A stretch of DNA of 64,000 bases. It comes from an uncultured Pelagibacteraceae bacterium (GTDB lineage: Bacteria > Pseudomonadota > Alphaproteobacteria > Pelagibacterales > Pelagibacteraceae). Location of the stretch: positions 101,160-165,159 of the forward strand of contig CACHLB010000002.1 of assembly GCA_902580505.1 (NCBI GenBank), written 5' to 3'. The notes under the pieces were generated by a model. The model was not told the origin of the DNA, made no database searches, and was given only the letters and a program-made list of their open reading frames with translations. Position 1 is the stretch's first letter, and each line of letters begins with the position of its first letter. Shown here piece by piece: positions 19,781-29,677 of this stretch. The position numbers and the translations under genes are program-made.

Positions 19781-20380
19781 GTGATTCTTTTTAGAAAGTA
19801 TTTTTTAGTTTTTGGTCTATTATTTTCAACTGCTTGTACATCGATACCTCAAAATACATCAGATGGCTGTTCAATATTTTCTGAAAGATATCTTTGGTAT
19901 AAACACGCAAAAAAAACTGAAAAAAAGTGGGGGACACCAATCAACTTACAATTAGCTATAATAAAAATGGAATCTGATTTTGACAGGCTTGCTAAGCCTG
20001 CCCGTCAAAAATTATTTAAAGTTATACCTTATAAAAGACCTTCTAGTTCATTTGGATACTCACAAGCTATTAAAGGTACTTGGAAACAATATAAAAATGA
20101 GACTGGAAATAAATATGCTTTAAGAACTAGATTTAAAGATAGTGTTGATTTTATTGGCTGGTATACAAATAAAACAGAAAAAATTTTAAAAGTTTCAAAA
20201 AAAGATGCTTTCAGACAATATATTGCTTATCATGAAGGCTGGGGAAATTATAAAAATTATAAAAGTAATCAGAAAGTTATAGTATTGGCAAAAAAAGTAG
20301 AGGGATATTCAAATAAATTCAAGAAACAGCTTAATATATGTAGTAAGTCTTTAACTACTAGAAAATATATTATTTTTTAA
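19781..20380 (+). CDS. Lytic transglycosylase-like (SLT-fold) lipoprotein
   Basis: Lipobox FSTAC; LAIIKMESDFDRLAKPAR...RPSSSFGYSQAIKGTWKQYK. Confidence 0.8.
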   Translation: MILFRKYFLVFGLLFSTACTSIPQNTSDGCSIFSERYLWYKHAKKTEKKWGTPINLQLAIIKMESDFDRLAKPARQKLFKVIPYKRPSSSFGYSQAIKGTWKQYKNETGNKYALRTRFKDSVDFIGWYTNKTEKILKVSKKDAFRQYIAYHEGWGNYKNYKSNQKVIVLAKKVEGYSNKFKKQLNICSKSLTTRKYIIF

Positions 20381-23300
20381 TCAATTGCTTTTCTAGCTCA
20401 AGATCTACTGCATCTATTCTCTTGGTATTTTTTGCTAGTGTTAAATACATAGTTGGTGTTACATATAACGTAAAGAATGTAGAAATAATCATACCACCAA
20501 AGATTGTTGATCCAACTGCTAATCTAGATGCCTCACCTGCACCTGGACCTATGTTACCTACTATAAGAGGTAACATTGCAATCATAGTGCTCAATGATGT
20601 CATTATGATTGGTCTTATTCTTAATTTACAAGCTTCCATCAATGCTTCCTCAATTTTTGCACCAGTTGTTCGAATTTGATTAGTATAGTCAACGATAAGA
20701 ATACTATTTTTTGTGGATATACCGATTAATATAATCAAGGCAATTTGTGAAAATATATTTATCGAACTATTTAGAAATAAAATAAATACAAGACCTCCAA
20801 AAACTGCAAGAGGAACAGTCAATATAATAATAAAAGGATGGACAAACGAATTAAAAGTAGCAGCCATTACTAAATATGCAGTTATTAAAGCTAAAGCGAA
20901 AATAAGAAATATTTCGTTACTAGTCTCTTTTAGTTCTTCGGACTTACCTTTCCAAGTTATTTGATTTTGAGGAGCAACTCTCAACATTACGTCTTCTAAA
21001 TATTTTATAGCTTCAGACAAGGTATATTCTTCAGATAAAGCTGCTGATATAGTTACTGCTCTTTGTCTATTATATCTAGGTAATGATTCAGCAGTTCCTT
21101 TCTCTTCAAATTCTACCAAACTTGCAACAGACACTAATTTTCCTGTAGTTTCAGATCTTACAAAAATCTTTGATAAGCCATCTTTATCTCTTCTATCTGC
21201 TAAATACTGCTGAAGAATAATGGGGTATTCTCTTCCCTCTTTATTGTATGTTGTAACCCTCTTTCCACCGTATAAGGTTTCGAGAGTTCTGCCTATATTT
21301 TCTATTGAAACTCCTAAATCATTTGCTCGATTTTTATTTGTAATTAATTTTACTTCAGGTTTATTTTTTGTGTAATCACTTTCAATTCTAAACATATTTC
21401 TATTTCTTCTTAGCTCTCTTAAAACTTGGCTTTGGATTTGTTCTAACTCTTCATAACTTGTCCCATAAATCACCATTTGAACTGGTTTATTATAGCTAGA
21501 AACTCTTATAGATTGAGGTGATATAGGAAACGCAAACGTTTCTGGCACACTAACAACTTGTCCAATAGCTTCTCTTAAAACAACTTGTGTACTCTTTTCT
21601 CTATTTTTCCATTCATCTAAAAGTGCAATTATAATAAAAGTATTATATGAAGTTGCGGACCTCCCAAAACCAGGTACTCTCATAATTAATCTTTGGTAAG
21701 GACTGTCTTCTGCTTGTAACAACTTTAATATTCTTCCCTCAATTATTTGGGCCTTTTCTTGTGTGTACTCGAATGAGCTACCTTCATCTGTAGAACCAAT
21801 TATTAAATAAGCGCCTCTATCTTCTAATGGTATCAATTCTTTTTTAGTAAAGTTAAATAAATAAACTGAAGCTGCAATTAATAGAATTATAAATATCGAA
21901 ATTGTCTTCTGTTTATTAATCCAAAATTTTAAGGTGTCGGTATAAAATTCTGTAAAAGATTTAAATCCATTATTGAATTTTTTTACAAAAAAATTAATTT
22001 TTTCTTTTTTATTTAAAAACTTACTTCCTAACATTGGTGAAAGGGTTAAAGCCACAAACGAGGAAACAACAATTGAGAAAGATAGTGCTATTGCAGTTTC
22101 CTTAAACAAGGTACCAGCTATACCCTCAATAAAAATTAAAGGTAAAAAAACTGCAACTAAGATTAACGTTGTAGCTATTATTGCAAATGTTATTTGTCTT
22201 GAGCCTTTATAAGCAGCTACAAGAGGCGTTTCTCCTTTTTCAATTCTTGTATAAATTGCATCTGTCATTATTACAGAATCATCAGTTATTATTCCAATTG
22301 CTAAAATAAAACTTAGGAGAACAAATATATTTATAGAAAGATCAAATATATATAAACCTAAAAACGAACCAATTAAACTTACTGGCAAAGCTACAGCTGG
22401 TACAATTACAGCTTTTAGGTTTCCTAAAAACAAGTAGATTATTACCACGACCAAAATAAAAGCAATAATTAAACTTTTATAAACTTCCTGTATTGCAGTT
22501 CCTACGTAAGTTGCTCTATTAAATGCTATTTCTAACTTTAAACCATCTGGTAAAGATTGATTTAAAACGTTAATTTTCTCTTTAATTTGATTTGAAAGTT
22601 CGACGGTTGATGCTCCACTTTTTGCGTATATTCCAATCCCAACTGTTTTTAAATTAGCTGCATTTTTTCTTTGAGCTTTAAATAAAGTTTTCTCAGAAAC
22701 TGGACCAAGTTCAACATTTGCAATATCAGAAAGGGTTGTGACTTTATCTTTGTTTTTCTTAAGAGGAAGCTGCTTGATTGTTTCAATGTTAGAGTAAGAC
22801 TTATCAATATTAAGAGTTAAATCTTTGTTACTAGCTTCCAAAGTTCCAGCGGGGATGTTTATATTTTCATTTCTTAATGCTCTCTCGACTTCCTGAATAG
22901 TAAGATTATTGGCTGCTAATTTGATAGGATCTACCCAAACTCTTACACTTAGCTCTCTTAATCCACCGACTAAAATTCTACCAACATTTGGTACACTCGA
23001 AAAGGCATCTATAAGATATCTTTCTGCATAATCACCCAAATCTAAATCATTCCAAGTTGGTGATGATAGCGCAACCCACATTGTAGTTGTAAAACCTGCA
23101 GCTTGTTTCAAAATTTGAGGTGGGTTTGCTTGGTCTGGCAAATTGTCCGCAACTCTTGATACTCTTTCTCTTATGTCATTTGCTGCATCATCTAAATCTA
23201 TATCTGTATTAAAATAAATATTTATTCTACTTCTTCCATTAAGCGAACTAGAATCAATGTTCTTAATTCCTTCCGCTCCTCCTATAACATCTTCTATTTT

Positions 23301-23498
23301 TTGTGTTATCTCTTCATCAACGATTTCAGCTGAAGCAGATTTATAATCAGTTTGTACCTGTACCACTGGAGGCTGAATGCCATCTGGCAATTCCCTAACA
23401 GGTAATTCCCAAAATACAAAAATTCCAAAAATAATTAGTATCATTGACATTACCCATGCAACGACAGGTCTTTTAATACTAACTTCAGTTATATACAT
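20370..23498 (-). CDS. RND family efflux permease (AcrB/MexF-like)
   Basis: 1042 aa; ITEVSIKRPVVAWVMSMILIIFG, GIITDDSVIMTDAI, VMAATFNSFVHPFIIILTVPLAVFGG. Confidence 0.95.
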   Translation of the reverse strand: MYITEVSIKRPVVAWVMSMILIIFGIFVFWELPVRELPDGIQPPVVQVQTDYKSASAEIVDEEITQKIEDVIGGAEGIKNIDSSSLNGRSRINIYFNTDIDLDDAANDIRERVSRVADNLPDQANPPQILKQAAGFTTTMWVALSSPTWNDLDLGDYAERYLIDAFSSVPNVGRILVGGLRELSVRVWVDPIKLAANNLTIQEVERALRNENINIPAGTLEASNKDLTLNIDKSYSNIETIKQLPLKKNKDKVTTLSDIANVELGPVSEKTLFKAQRKNAANLKTVGIGIYAKSGASTVELSNQIKEKINVLNQSLPDGLKLEIAFNRATYVGTAIQEVYKSLIIAFILVVVIIYLFLGNLKAVIVPAVALPVSLIGSFLGLYIFDLSINIFVLLSFILAIGIITDDSVIMTDAIYTRIEKGETPLVAAYKGSRQITFAIIATTLILVAVFLPLIFIEGIAGTLFKETAIALSFSIVVSSFVALTLSPMLGSKFLNKKEKINFFVKKFNNGFKSFTEFYTDTLKFWINKQKTISIFIILLIAASVYLFNFTKKELIPLEDRGAYLIIGSTDEGSSFEYTQEKAQIIEGRILKLLQAEDSPYQRLIMRVPGFGRSATSYNTFIIIALLDEWKNREKSTQVVLREAIGQVVSVPETFAFPISPQSIRVSSYNKPVQMVIYGTSYEELEQIQSQVLRELRRNRNMFRIESDYTKNKPEVKLITNKNRANDLGVSIENIGRTLETLYGGKRVTTYNKEGREYPIILQQYLADRRDKDGLSKIFVRSETTGKLVSVASLVEFEEKGTAESLPRYNRQRAVTISAALSEEYTLSEAIKYLEDVMLRVAPQNQITWKGKSEELKETSNEIFLIFALALITAYLVMAATFNSFVHPFIIILTVPLAVFGGLVFILFLNSSINIFSQIALIILIGISTKNSILIVDYTNQIRTTGAKIEEALMEACKLRIRPIIMTSLSTMIAMLPLIVGNIGPGAGEASRLAVGSTIFGGMIISTFFTLYVTPTMYLTLAKNTKRIDAVDLELEKQLIKK

Positions 23499-23505
23499 GT
23501 ATTAA

Positions 23506-24522
23506 TTATTTTTTATTTTCTTGTTTTTCAGAGTCAGATTTTTTAAATATATTTAATTTTTGTAACCACGCAAACATACCATTCTTGTTTTCTTTAGTAT
23601 CTTTTTTCTTTTTTCCACCCCAACTAGATTTGTTTTGATTAGCTATTTTAGCACCCTTTTTTATAGGTCTTATTATTAAATTTGGTCTGACTTTTTTTGT
23701 ACCCTCAGCAACAACTTTGTCACCAACTTTTAGACCATTTAAAACTTCAACAAAACCCAGGTATCTATCGCCGGTATCAATATTTGTTTTTAATACTTTA
23801 TTTTTTTCGTCAACTTTATAGATAAATATATTATCACCTTCCACTATTGTGCTGGTATCTGGGATACTTAAGCTTTCTCTTGTATCATATTTTATTGAAA
23901 TTTCTAAAAATGAGCCAGGCAAAATTTCACCAGATGTATTATCCATTTTTATCCTTGTTGGTAATGATCTAGTATCCTCACTAATTCGACTAGCTAGCGA
24001 GTCAACTTCACCTTTATAGATTTTATCTTTGTATCCAGAAAATTTTATATCAACAGGTAAACCAACCTTAATAAATGGTACAAACATTTCAGGTATATCT
24101 ACATCACAATAGATAATACTGGTATTTTCGAGATTAACTAAGATTGAAGATTTTGAAACTTCGATGTCTTCTGAAAATTCTCTTTTTCCAATTGTTCCAT
24201 TAAACTGAGCAGTAATTTTTCTATTTTTAAGTTCAGCAATTACATCACCTTTTTTTACTTTTTGATTAAAGTTGATAGGTTTAAGTATTTCATACTTCTC
24301 AATTTTATAGGATTGTGTTTTAAATGGTCTTGCTGTTCCGTATGTACTTATTAAATTTTCAAAAACTCTATTTTCAGCTGCAGTAACAATTATTCCTGGA
24401 GGTGGTCTTTTACTAAATTTCTTCTTAAAATGATTTCCAATCATTGTTCTACCAACAATCACTGTAGCTATAACTAAAAAGAAAATTATTATTATGCTTG
24501 TAATTTTTGTTGATCTTTTCAT
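23506..24522 (-). CDS. RND efflux periplasmic adaptor (HlyD/AcrA family)
   Basis: Single N-terminal TM, biotinyl-lipoyl-like and beta-barrel regions (VKKGDVIAEL, LVNLENTSIIYCDVDIPEMFVPFIKVG); upstream of RND permease. Confidence 0.88.
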   Translation of the reverse strand: MKRSTKITSIIIIFFLVIATVIVGRTMIGNHFKKKFSKRPPPGIIVTAAENRVFENLISTYGTARPFKTQSYKIEKYEILKPINFNQKVKKGDVIAELKNRKITAQFNGTIGKREFSEDIEVSKSSILVNLENTSIIYCDVDIPEMFVPFIKVGLPVDIKFSGYKDKIYKGEVDSLASRISEDTRSLPTRIKMDNTSGEILPGSFLEISIKYDTRESLSIPDTSTIVEGDNIFIYKVDEKNKVLKTNIDTGDRYLGFVEVLNGLKVGDKVVAEGTKKVRPNLIIRPIKKGAKIANQNKSSWGGKKKKDTKENKNGMFAWLQKLNIFKKSDSEKQENKK

Positions 24523-24525
24523 ATT

Positions 24526-25338
24526 CTATATTTTACCATATTCAGCCCATGAGCCATCATAAATGACTGGAAGATACTTATTATTTACTTGAGAATATGC
24601 AAGTGCCAAAACACATGCTGTGATCCCAGAACCGCATGAAAACACAACATTTACTGGGTCATTTAAAGATAAATCGTTAAAATAAGAAGAAATTTCAGAT
24701 TTACTTTTAAAAGTAAAATCGTCATTGATAAGTGTTTTAAACGGTAAGCAAATTGAATTAGGTATTGAACCACTTCTTACATTTTTTCTTGGGTCTGGAG
24801 TTAAACCAGTAAAACGATCTTTGCTTCTCGCATCAACTAAATCAAATTTTTTTTTAATTATATTTTGGTCAATTTGATCTTTACTCTTAACCATTTCATT
24901 ATTTTCTTTTGCTTTGTAGCTGGTTATTTGAATAATTTCATTATTATCAGAAGTTATTCTTTTTTCTTTTTTCCATTTATTAAAACCTCCATCTAAAACA
25001 TGTACTTTCTTTTTATCATGGCCAAAGTAAATTAAATTAAACCATACTCTACAAGCACTTAAAACATCAGAATTATCATAAATCACAATTTCGTCTTCGT
25101 TAGATATGCCCATAGAAGATAGTATATTTTCCCACGAACTAATATCCGTTAACATATGTGGTAAGTCGGTTGATTTATTACAATTTTCATCAATATCAAA
25201 AAAAATTGCATTTGGTATATGCTCTTTATTAAATTCTTCTTTACCACTTCTTTTTGTTGCAGGCATATGCCAAGAGCCATCAATTATTTTTACATTTGAG
25301 ATATTTTTTTCTAGCCACTCAGTTGATATAAGTGACAT
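24526..25338 (-). CDS. sseA: Sulfurtransferase, 3-mercaptopyruvate sulfurtransferase/rhodanese type
   Basis: STEWLEKNISNVKIIDGSWHMP, LVDARSKDRFTG, SGSIPNSICLPF, VVFSCGSGITACVLALA. Confidence 0.9.
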   Translation of the reverse strand: MSLISTEWLEKNISNVKIIDGSWHMPATKRSGKEEFNKEHIPNAIFFDIDENCNKSTDLPHMLTDISSWENILSSMGISNEDEIVIYDNSDVLSACRVWFNLIYFGHDKKKVHVLDGGFNKWKKEKRITSDNNEIIQITSYKAKENNEMVKSKDQIDQNIIKKKFDLVDARSKDRFTGLTPDPRKNVRSGSIPNSICLPFKTLINDDFTFKSKSEISSYFNDLSLNDPVNVVFSCGSGITACVLALAYSQVNNKYLPVIYDGSWAEYGKI

Positions 25339-25784
25339 TAGAAACTTTTTTCCAAATATTTCTGATGATAATCTTCGGCTTTATTATAATTTTTTGATTT
25401 TGATATTTTGGTAACGATTTTACCTTTAAATTTTTCATTAATTTCTTTCAATACTTTGTTAGCGATTTTATTTTGATTTTCATCATGAACAAATATTTCA
25501 CTTCTATACTGAGTACCTACATCTGGACCTTGTCGGTTTAAAGTAGTTGGGTCATGAAATTCAAAAAAATTTCTTATTATTTCCTCATAAGAAATTTTAG
25601 TATTGTCAAATTCAACTTTAACTACTTCTGCGTGATTGGTATCACCATAACATACTTCTTTATAAGATGTCTTCTCAGTATTACCTCCACAATATCCAAC
25701 CTCTGTATTTATTACTCCATCTAACTTGCTAAATTTTATTTCGGGTCCCCAAAAACATCCAAGTGCTAAAGTTGCTATTTCCAT
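25338..25784 (-). CDS. msrA: Peptide-methionine (S)-S-oxide reductase
   Basis: ATLALGCFWGPEIKFSKLDGVINTEVGYCGG, FFEFHDPTTLNRQGPDVGTQYRSEIF. Confidence 0.96.
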   Translation of the reverse strand: MEIATLALGCFWGPEIKFSKLDGVINTEVGYCGGNTEKTSYKEVCYGDTNHAEVVKVEFDNTKISYEEIIRNFFEFHDPTTLNRQGPDVGTQYRSEIFVHDENQNKIANKVLKEINEKFKGKIVTKISKSKNYNKAEDYHQKYLEKSF

Positions 25785-25818
25785 TGCTAAAAATTTTAAT
25801 TAATCTAAAGTTATTATC

Positions 25819-26700
25819 ATGCTTTCCAAAAATCAATTAGGCTTTTTTTACATGTTTTTATCAATATGTGCCTTTTCATTTATGGATGTAATAGTCAAGT
25901 GGTCATCAGATTATCCAATTGGACAGGTAATGTTCTTTAGAGGTCTATTTGGTATTTTGCCAATAATTTTTTTAGTTCCTAAGACAAGATTTAGAGATTT
26001 TTATAAAACAAATAGACCAGGATTACATTTAATTAGATGTTGTTCAGGACTGATAGCTTTAGCTGCAATATTTTTGGCACTAAGAAACCTACCACTTGCA
26101 ACTGTGACAAGTATTTCATTTGCTGCACCTATATTTACAACTTTGCTATCAATATTTTTACTAAGTGAGAAAGTAGGATTATATAGATGGGCTGCAGTAT
26201 TTGTTGGTTTTATTGGTGTTTTAGTAATTACCCAACCAGGATTTTCTAGCTTAAATATTTATTACTTATTTCCAATAATCTTTTGTATTGGAATGTCTTA
26301 CGTTGCAATTACAATTAGAAAACTTTCATCCACAGAACCAGTGTGGTTGATCTCATTTTTTTTTTCTTTTGCAATTACAATTGTTGGAGTTTTATCAATA
26401 CCATTTGGTTGGATCATGCCAACTTTCAATGATTTCTTACTTTTATGTACAATTGGCTTGTTGGGAGGAACAGCTAATCTATTATTAAGTCAATCGTATA
26501 AATTATCTGAGGTTTCTCTGGTTACACCTCTTAAATATTTGGGATTAATATTTGCAATATCTTTTGGATATTTTATTTGGGATGAAATTCCCACAATTAA
26601 AACATTGATGGGTGCTTCACTGGTAATAATATCATCAATCATTATATTTCGAAGAGAAATATATTTAAATAAACAAGTAACGGTAAGTAGAAATGAGTAA
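25819..26700 (+). CDS. DMT superfamily (EamA) transporter
   Basis: ~10 TM helices, duplicated EamA pattern; SFMDVIVKWSSDYPIGQVMFFRGLFG. Confidence 0.9.
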   Translation: MLSKNQLGFFYMFLSICAFSFMDVIVKWSSDYPIGQVMFFRGLFGILPIIFLVPKTRFRDFYKTNRPGLHLIRCCSGLIALAAIFLALRNLPLATVTSISFAAPIFTTLLSIFLLSEKVGLYRWAAVFVGFIGVLVITQPGFSSLNIYYLFPIIFCIGMSYVAITIRKLSSTEPVWLISFFFSFAITIVGVLSIPFGWIMPTFNDFLLLCTIGLLGGTANLLLSQSYKLSEVSLVTPLKYLGLIFAISFGYFIWDEIPTIKTLMGASLVIISSIIIFRREIYLNKQVTVSRNE

Positions 26701-27319
26701 GGCACCACCATATTGGACAAAAGCTAGAACATATCTTTCAAAAAAAGATAGTATTATGAGATCATTGATTAAAAAATATAAAGATAATAATTTAACTACT
26801 AGAAAAGATGTCTTTTATTCTTTATGCAAAAGTATAATAGGACAACAAATAAGTGTTGCTGCTGCAGATTCTGTCTTCAAAAAATTCGAATTGGTATGTA
26901 AAAAAAAAATTAATCCAAAAACTGTTTCAAAGCTTAAAACATCACAACTTAAAAAATGTGGTCTTAGTCGTCAAAAAATAAGGGGTATCTTGGAAATGTC
27001 TCAAAAATTTAAAGATAAAAGTTTTAATCCAAGATTAATTTCGAAAATGAGCGATGAAGAAGCAATTATATACTTATCAACTTTAAGACAAATTGGAAGA
27101 TGGTCAGCAGAGATGATTTTGTTATTTACTTATAATAGGTCTAATATCTGGCCAGTTCAGGATATTGGGTTATTAAGAGCAATATCAAACAACTATAAAA
27201 AAAAATATTTTCCACCTGAAATTTTTGTAAAAAAGCTTCAAAAAAGATTTTCTCCATACTGCTCTGTTGCCACTTGGTATTTGTGGCGTTCAATTGATGA
27301 CGATACTATTCAGTATTAG
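26693..27319 (+). CDS. DNA-3-methyladenine glycosylase II-like (AlkA/HhH-GPD)
   Basis: SIIGQQISVAAADSVFKKF, LSRQKIRGILEMSQKF, LRQIGRWSAEMILLF (HhH-GPD), WPVQDIGLLRA. Confidence 0.9.
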   Translation: MSKAPPYWTKARTYLSKKDSIMRSLIKKYKDNNLTTRKDVFYSLCKSIIGQQISVAAADSVFKKFELVCKKKINPKTVSKLKTSQLKKCGLSRQKIRGILEMSQKFKDKSFNPRLISKMSDEEAIIYLSTLRQIGRWSAEMILLFTYNRSNIWPVQDIGLLRAISNNYKKKYFPPEIFVKKLQKRFSPYCSVATWYLWRSIDDDTIQY

Positions 27320-27602
27320 CACCCTCCACAATAAACATATGTCTTTTTGTAGTTTGTTCTGCATAAGACCAAGCTTTTAAATAGTCTTCTGAGTCATGAC
27401 AAGATATGGCCATGTCATAACTGGGAAATTCCCAAATGACGGTCCTTAATATTTTGTCACCACTATAATATTTTAGTTTGCCTCCTCTAACTACAGGAGT
27501 ACCACCAAATTTTTTTATAACTGGTATTGCATTTTCACCATATTTTTCTAGGTTATCTTGATCTGAAATTTCTGTGTACAAACTCACCCAATATGCCTTC
27601 AT
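27306..27602 (-). CDS. DUF1330 family protein (copy 1)
   Basis: MKAYWVSLYTEISDQDNLEKY...VIWEFPSYDMAISCHDSEDYLKA. Confidence 0.83.
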   Translation of the reverse strand: MKAYWVSLYTEISDQDNLEKYGENAIPVIKKFGGTPVVRGGKLKYYSGDKILRTVIWEFPSYDMAISCHDSEDYLKAWSYAEQTTKRHMFIVEGANTE

Positions 27603-27620
27603 ATTTACCCCTTTTCTAAG

Positions 27621-27911
27621 TTATTCCATTCCTTCAAATATCATATGTTCTCTAATTACATTATCTTTAAGATATGTTCTTGCCTCAACATATTCTTCAG
27701 AATCGTAGCATTTTTTAGCAGTTTCCACGTCAGGGAACTCTGCAAGTGCTATTCTAACCATTTCTCTACCCTCAAGTGCAATGTTATTAGCACTTCGAGC
27801 TAAAATTTTTCCAGAATGTTTTAATACAGCTTCCTTTGCTTTATCTGCATATTTTTTCATTCTTTCAGGGTCTTTAATTTCACTGTAAGTTGCAATCCAG
27901 TAACCTTTCAT
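27621..27911 (-). CDS. DUF1330 family protein (copy 2)
   Basis: MKGYWIATYSEIKDPERMKKYADKA...LAEFPDVETAKKCYDSEEYVEAR; paralogous to copy 1. Confidence 0.85.
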   Translation of the reverse strand: MKGYWIATYSEIKDPERMKKYADKAKEAVLKHSGKILARSANNIALEGREMVRIALAEFPDVETAKKCYDSEEYVEARTYLKDNVIREHMIFEGME

Positions 27912-27938
27912 AATTCTCCTTTTTAATTTTTTTTTTTT

Positions 27939-28475
27939 ATGTTACCAAATTTTATGGCAGAAAAATTAATAATCAATTATGAAGATTATAAATTAGCAGT
28001 TGAAAAGTTAGCTCTTACAATTGAAAAAAATTACAAACCATCTGTTTTAGTCGGAATAATGAGGGGTGCAGCACCTATAATTGATATGCTATCAAGAATA
28101 TTTAAATTACCCACTGCTTATGTTGTTATTCAAAGTTATTCCGGAGAAACTGTAGAAAATAAACAGGGCGAACTTATTTTTGCAAGAGACATAAGCTCAA
28201 TAGCTAAAAACGAAGACTTTAAAAATGTTTTATTAGTGGATGATTTATCTGATACTGGTCTTACATTAAATGAAAGTATCAAATGGTTAAAAAATTACGC
28301 TCCAGTGAAAAACTATATTCAAGAAATAAAAACAGCTTGTCTTTGGAAAAAAAAATCTTCTTCTTTTACTCCAGATTTTTGTCCAATTTTACTAGATGGA
28401 GATCCTTGGATAGTTCAACCTTCAGAATATTATGATGAAATAGATATTAATGGATTAAAGAAAAAATATTCATAA
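27939..28475 (+). CDS. Phosphoribosyltransferase, purine (xanthine/guanine/hypoxanthine) type
   Basis: VGIMRGAAPIIDMLSRIF, PRPP-loop VLLVDDLSDTGLTL, DPWIVQPSEYYDE. Confidence 0.86.
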   Translation: MLPNFMAEKLIINYEDYKLAVEKLALTIEKNYKPSVLVGIMRGAAPIIDMLSRIFKLPTAYVVIQSYSGETVENKQGELIFARDISSIAKNEDFKNVLLVDDLSDTGLTLNESIKWLKNYAPVKNYIQEIKTACLWKKKSSSFTPDFCPILLDGDPWIVQPSEYYDEIDINGLKKKYS

Positions 28476-28476
28476 A

Positions 28477-28507
28477 AAAAAGGCCAACTTATATAGTTGG
28501 CCTTTTT
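28477..28507. terminator. Bidirectional hairpin terminator between PRTase and BMP genes
   Basis: AAAAAGGCCAACT-TATAT-AGTTGGCCTTTTT perfect inverted repeat with A/T tails on both strands. Confidence 0.92.
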
Positions 28508-28524
28508 AATTTTTTCTTTTAAAA

Positions 28525-29589
28525 TTATTTTGGAATATCTCCCTCAACACCTTTTACATAAACGCTCATTCCAGCTAACATTCCATCATCAGCAACCTTT
28601 CCTTCAGCAACTAATATATTACCTTTTTGGTCATATATAGGACCTGTGAACGAATGAACTTTTCCAGATGCTAGATCTTTTTGAAGCTGCTCTACTTCTT
28701 TAACTAAGTCAGCACCCATTGCAGAATTATATGGTCCCATAGCAACCATACCTTCCTTTAATCCATGCCATGTATCTTGTTGATTCCATGTACCATCTCT
28801 CGCAGCAATTGCTCTTTCAACATAATATGGTGCCCAATCATCTATAATTGAAGTCAAGATTGATTTAGGAGCAAATCTTTGCATGTCACTTGCTTGACCA
28901 AATGACCATACACCTGCTTTCTCTGCAGTTTGAACTGGTGCGGTACTATCTGTATGTTGCATAATTACATCTGCACCTTGATCGATTAAAGCTTGCGCTG
29001 CTTCAGCTTCTTTACCTGGATCGTACCAAGTAAACACCCATACAATTTTAGTTTTAATATTTGGATTGACCTTTTGTGCAGCAAGAGTCATTGCGTTAAT
29101 TCCTCTTATTACTTCAGGAATTGGAAAAGATGCAATATAGCCAATAGTGTTTGTTTTAGTCATTTTTCCAGCTATATGGCCTAAAAGAGTTCTTCCCTCG
29201 TAAAATCTTGCAGAATAAGTAGAAACATTTGAGTGCTCTCTTTTATAACCTGTTGCGTGTTCAAATTTTACATTTGGAAAATCTTTTGCAACTTTGTTTG
29301 TTGGATCCATATATCCAAAACTAGTTGTAAAAATTAAGTCGTGGCCAGATTGAGCCAGTTGTCTTATCACTCTTTCTGCGTCAGCACCTTCTGGAACACT
29401 TTCAACAAATGTTGTTTTTATTCCAGCTGCCTCTACAGCATTTCTACCTTCGTGATGTTGAAATGTCCATCCATGGTCACCAGTTGGGCCAACATAGACA
29501 AAACCAACTTTAAAATCCGCATTTGAGTTTACACTAAACCCAAGTAGAAAAATTGCAGAAATTAAATATCTAAAAAAGTTTTTATACAT
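28525..29589 (-). CDS. BMP family ABC transporter substrate-binding protein
   Basis: Signal peptide from ATG at 29589 with upstream GGGG-type SD; FKVGFVYVGPTGDHGWTFQHHEGR, PEVIRGINAMTLAAQKVNP, HTDSTAPVQTAEKAGV. ORF track start at 29637 is longer but less likely. Confidence 0.92.
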   Translation of the reverse strand: MYKNFFRYLISAIFLLGFSVNSNADFKVGFVYVGPTGDHGWTFQHHEGRNAVEAAGIKTTFVESVPEGADAERVIRQLAQSGHDLIFTTSFGYMDPTNKVAKDFPNVKFEHATGYKREHSNVSTYSARFYEGRTLLGHIAGKMTKTNTIGYIASFPIPEVIRGINAMTLAAQKVNPNIKTKIVWVFTWYDPGKEAEAAQALIDQGADVIMQHTDSTAPVQTAEKAGVWSFGQASDMQRFAPKSILTSIIDDWAPYYVERAIAARDGTWNQQDTWHGLKEGMVAMGPYNSAMGADLVKEVEQLQKDLASGKVHSFTGPIYDQKGNILVAEGKVADDGMLAGMSVYVKGVEGDIPK

Positions 29590-29677
29590 TTTGAATTTCC
29601 CCTCTAAATTTTTTTTGTGAAGCTTTAAGTTAATCAAAATTCAAAAAAAAAAAATAATTATTTTCGAATAGCTAACA

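Noticed and set aside
20370-24522. RND permease plus adaptor as a novel efflux system
   Set aside because: Standard two-gene RND arrangement; the outer-membrane factor is probably encoded elsewhere.
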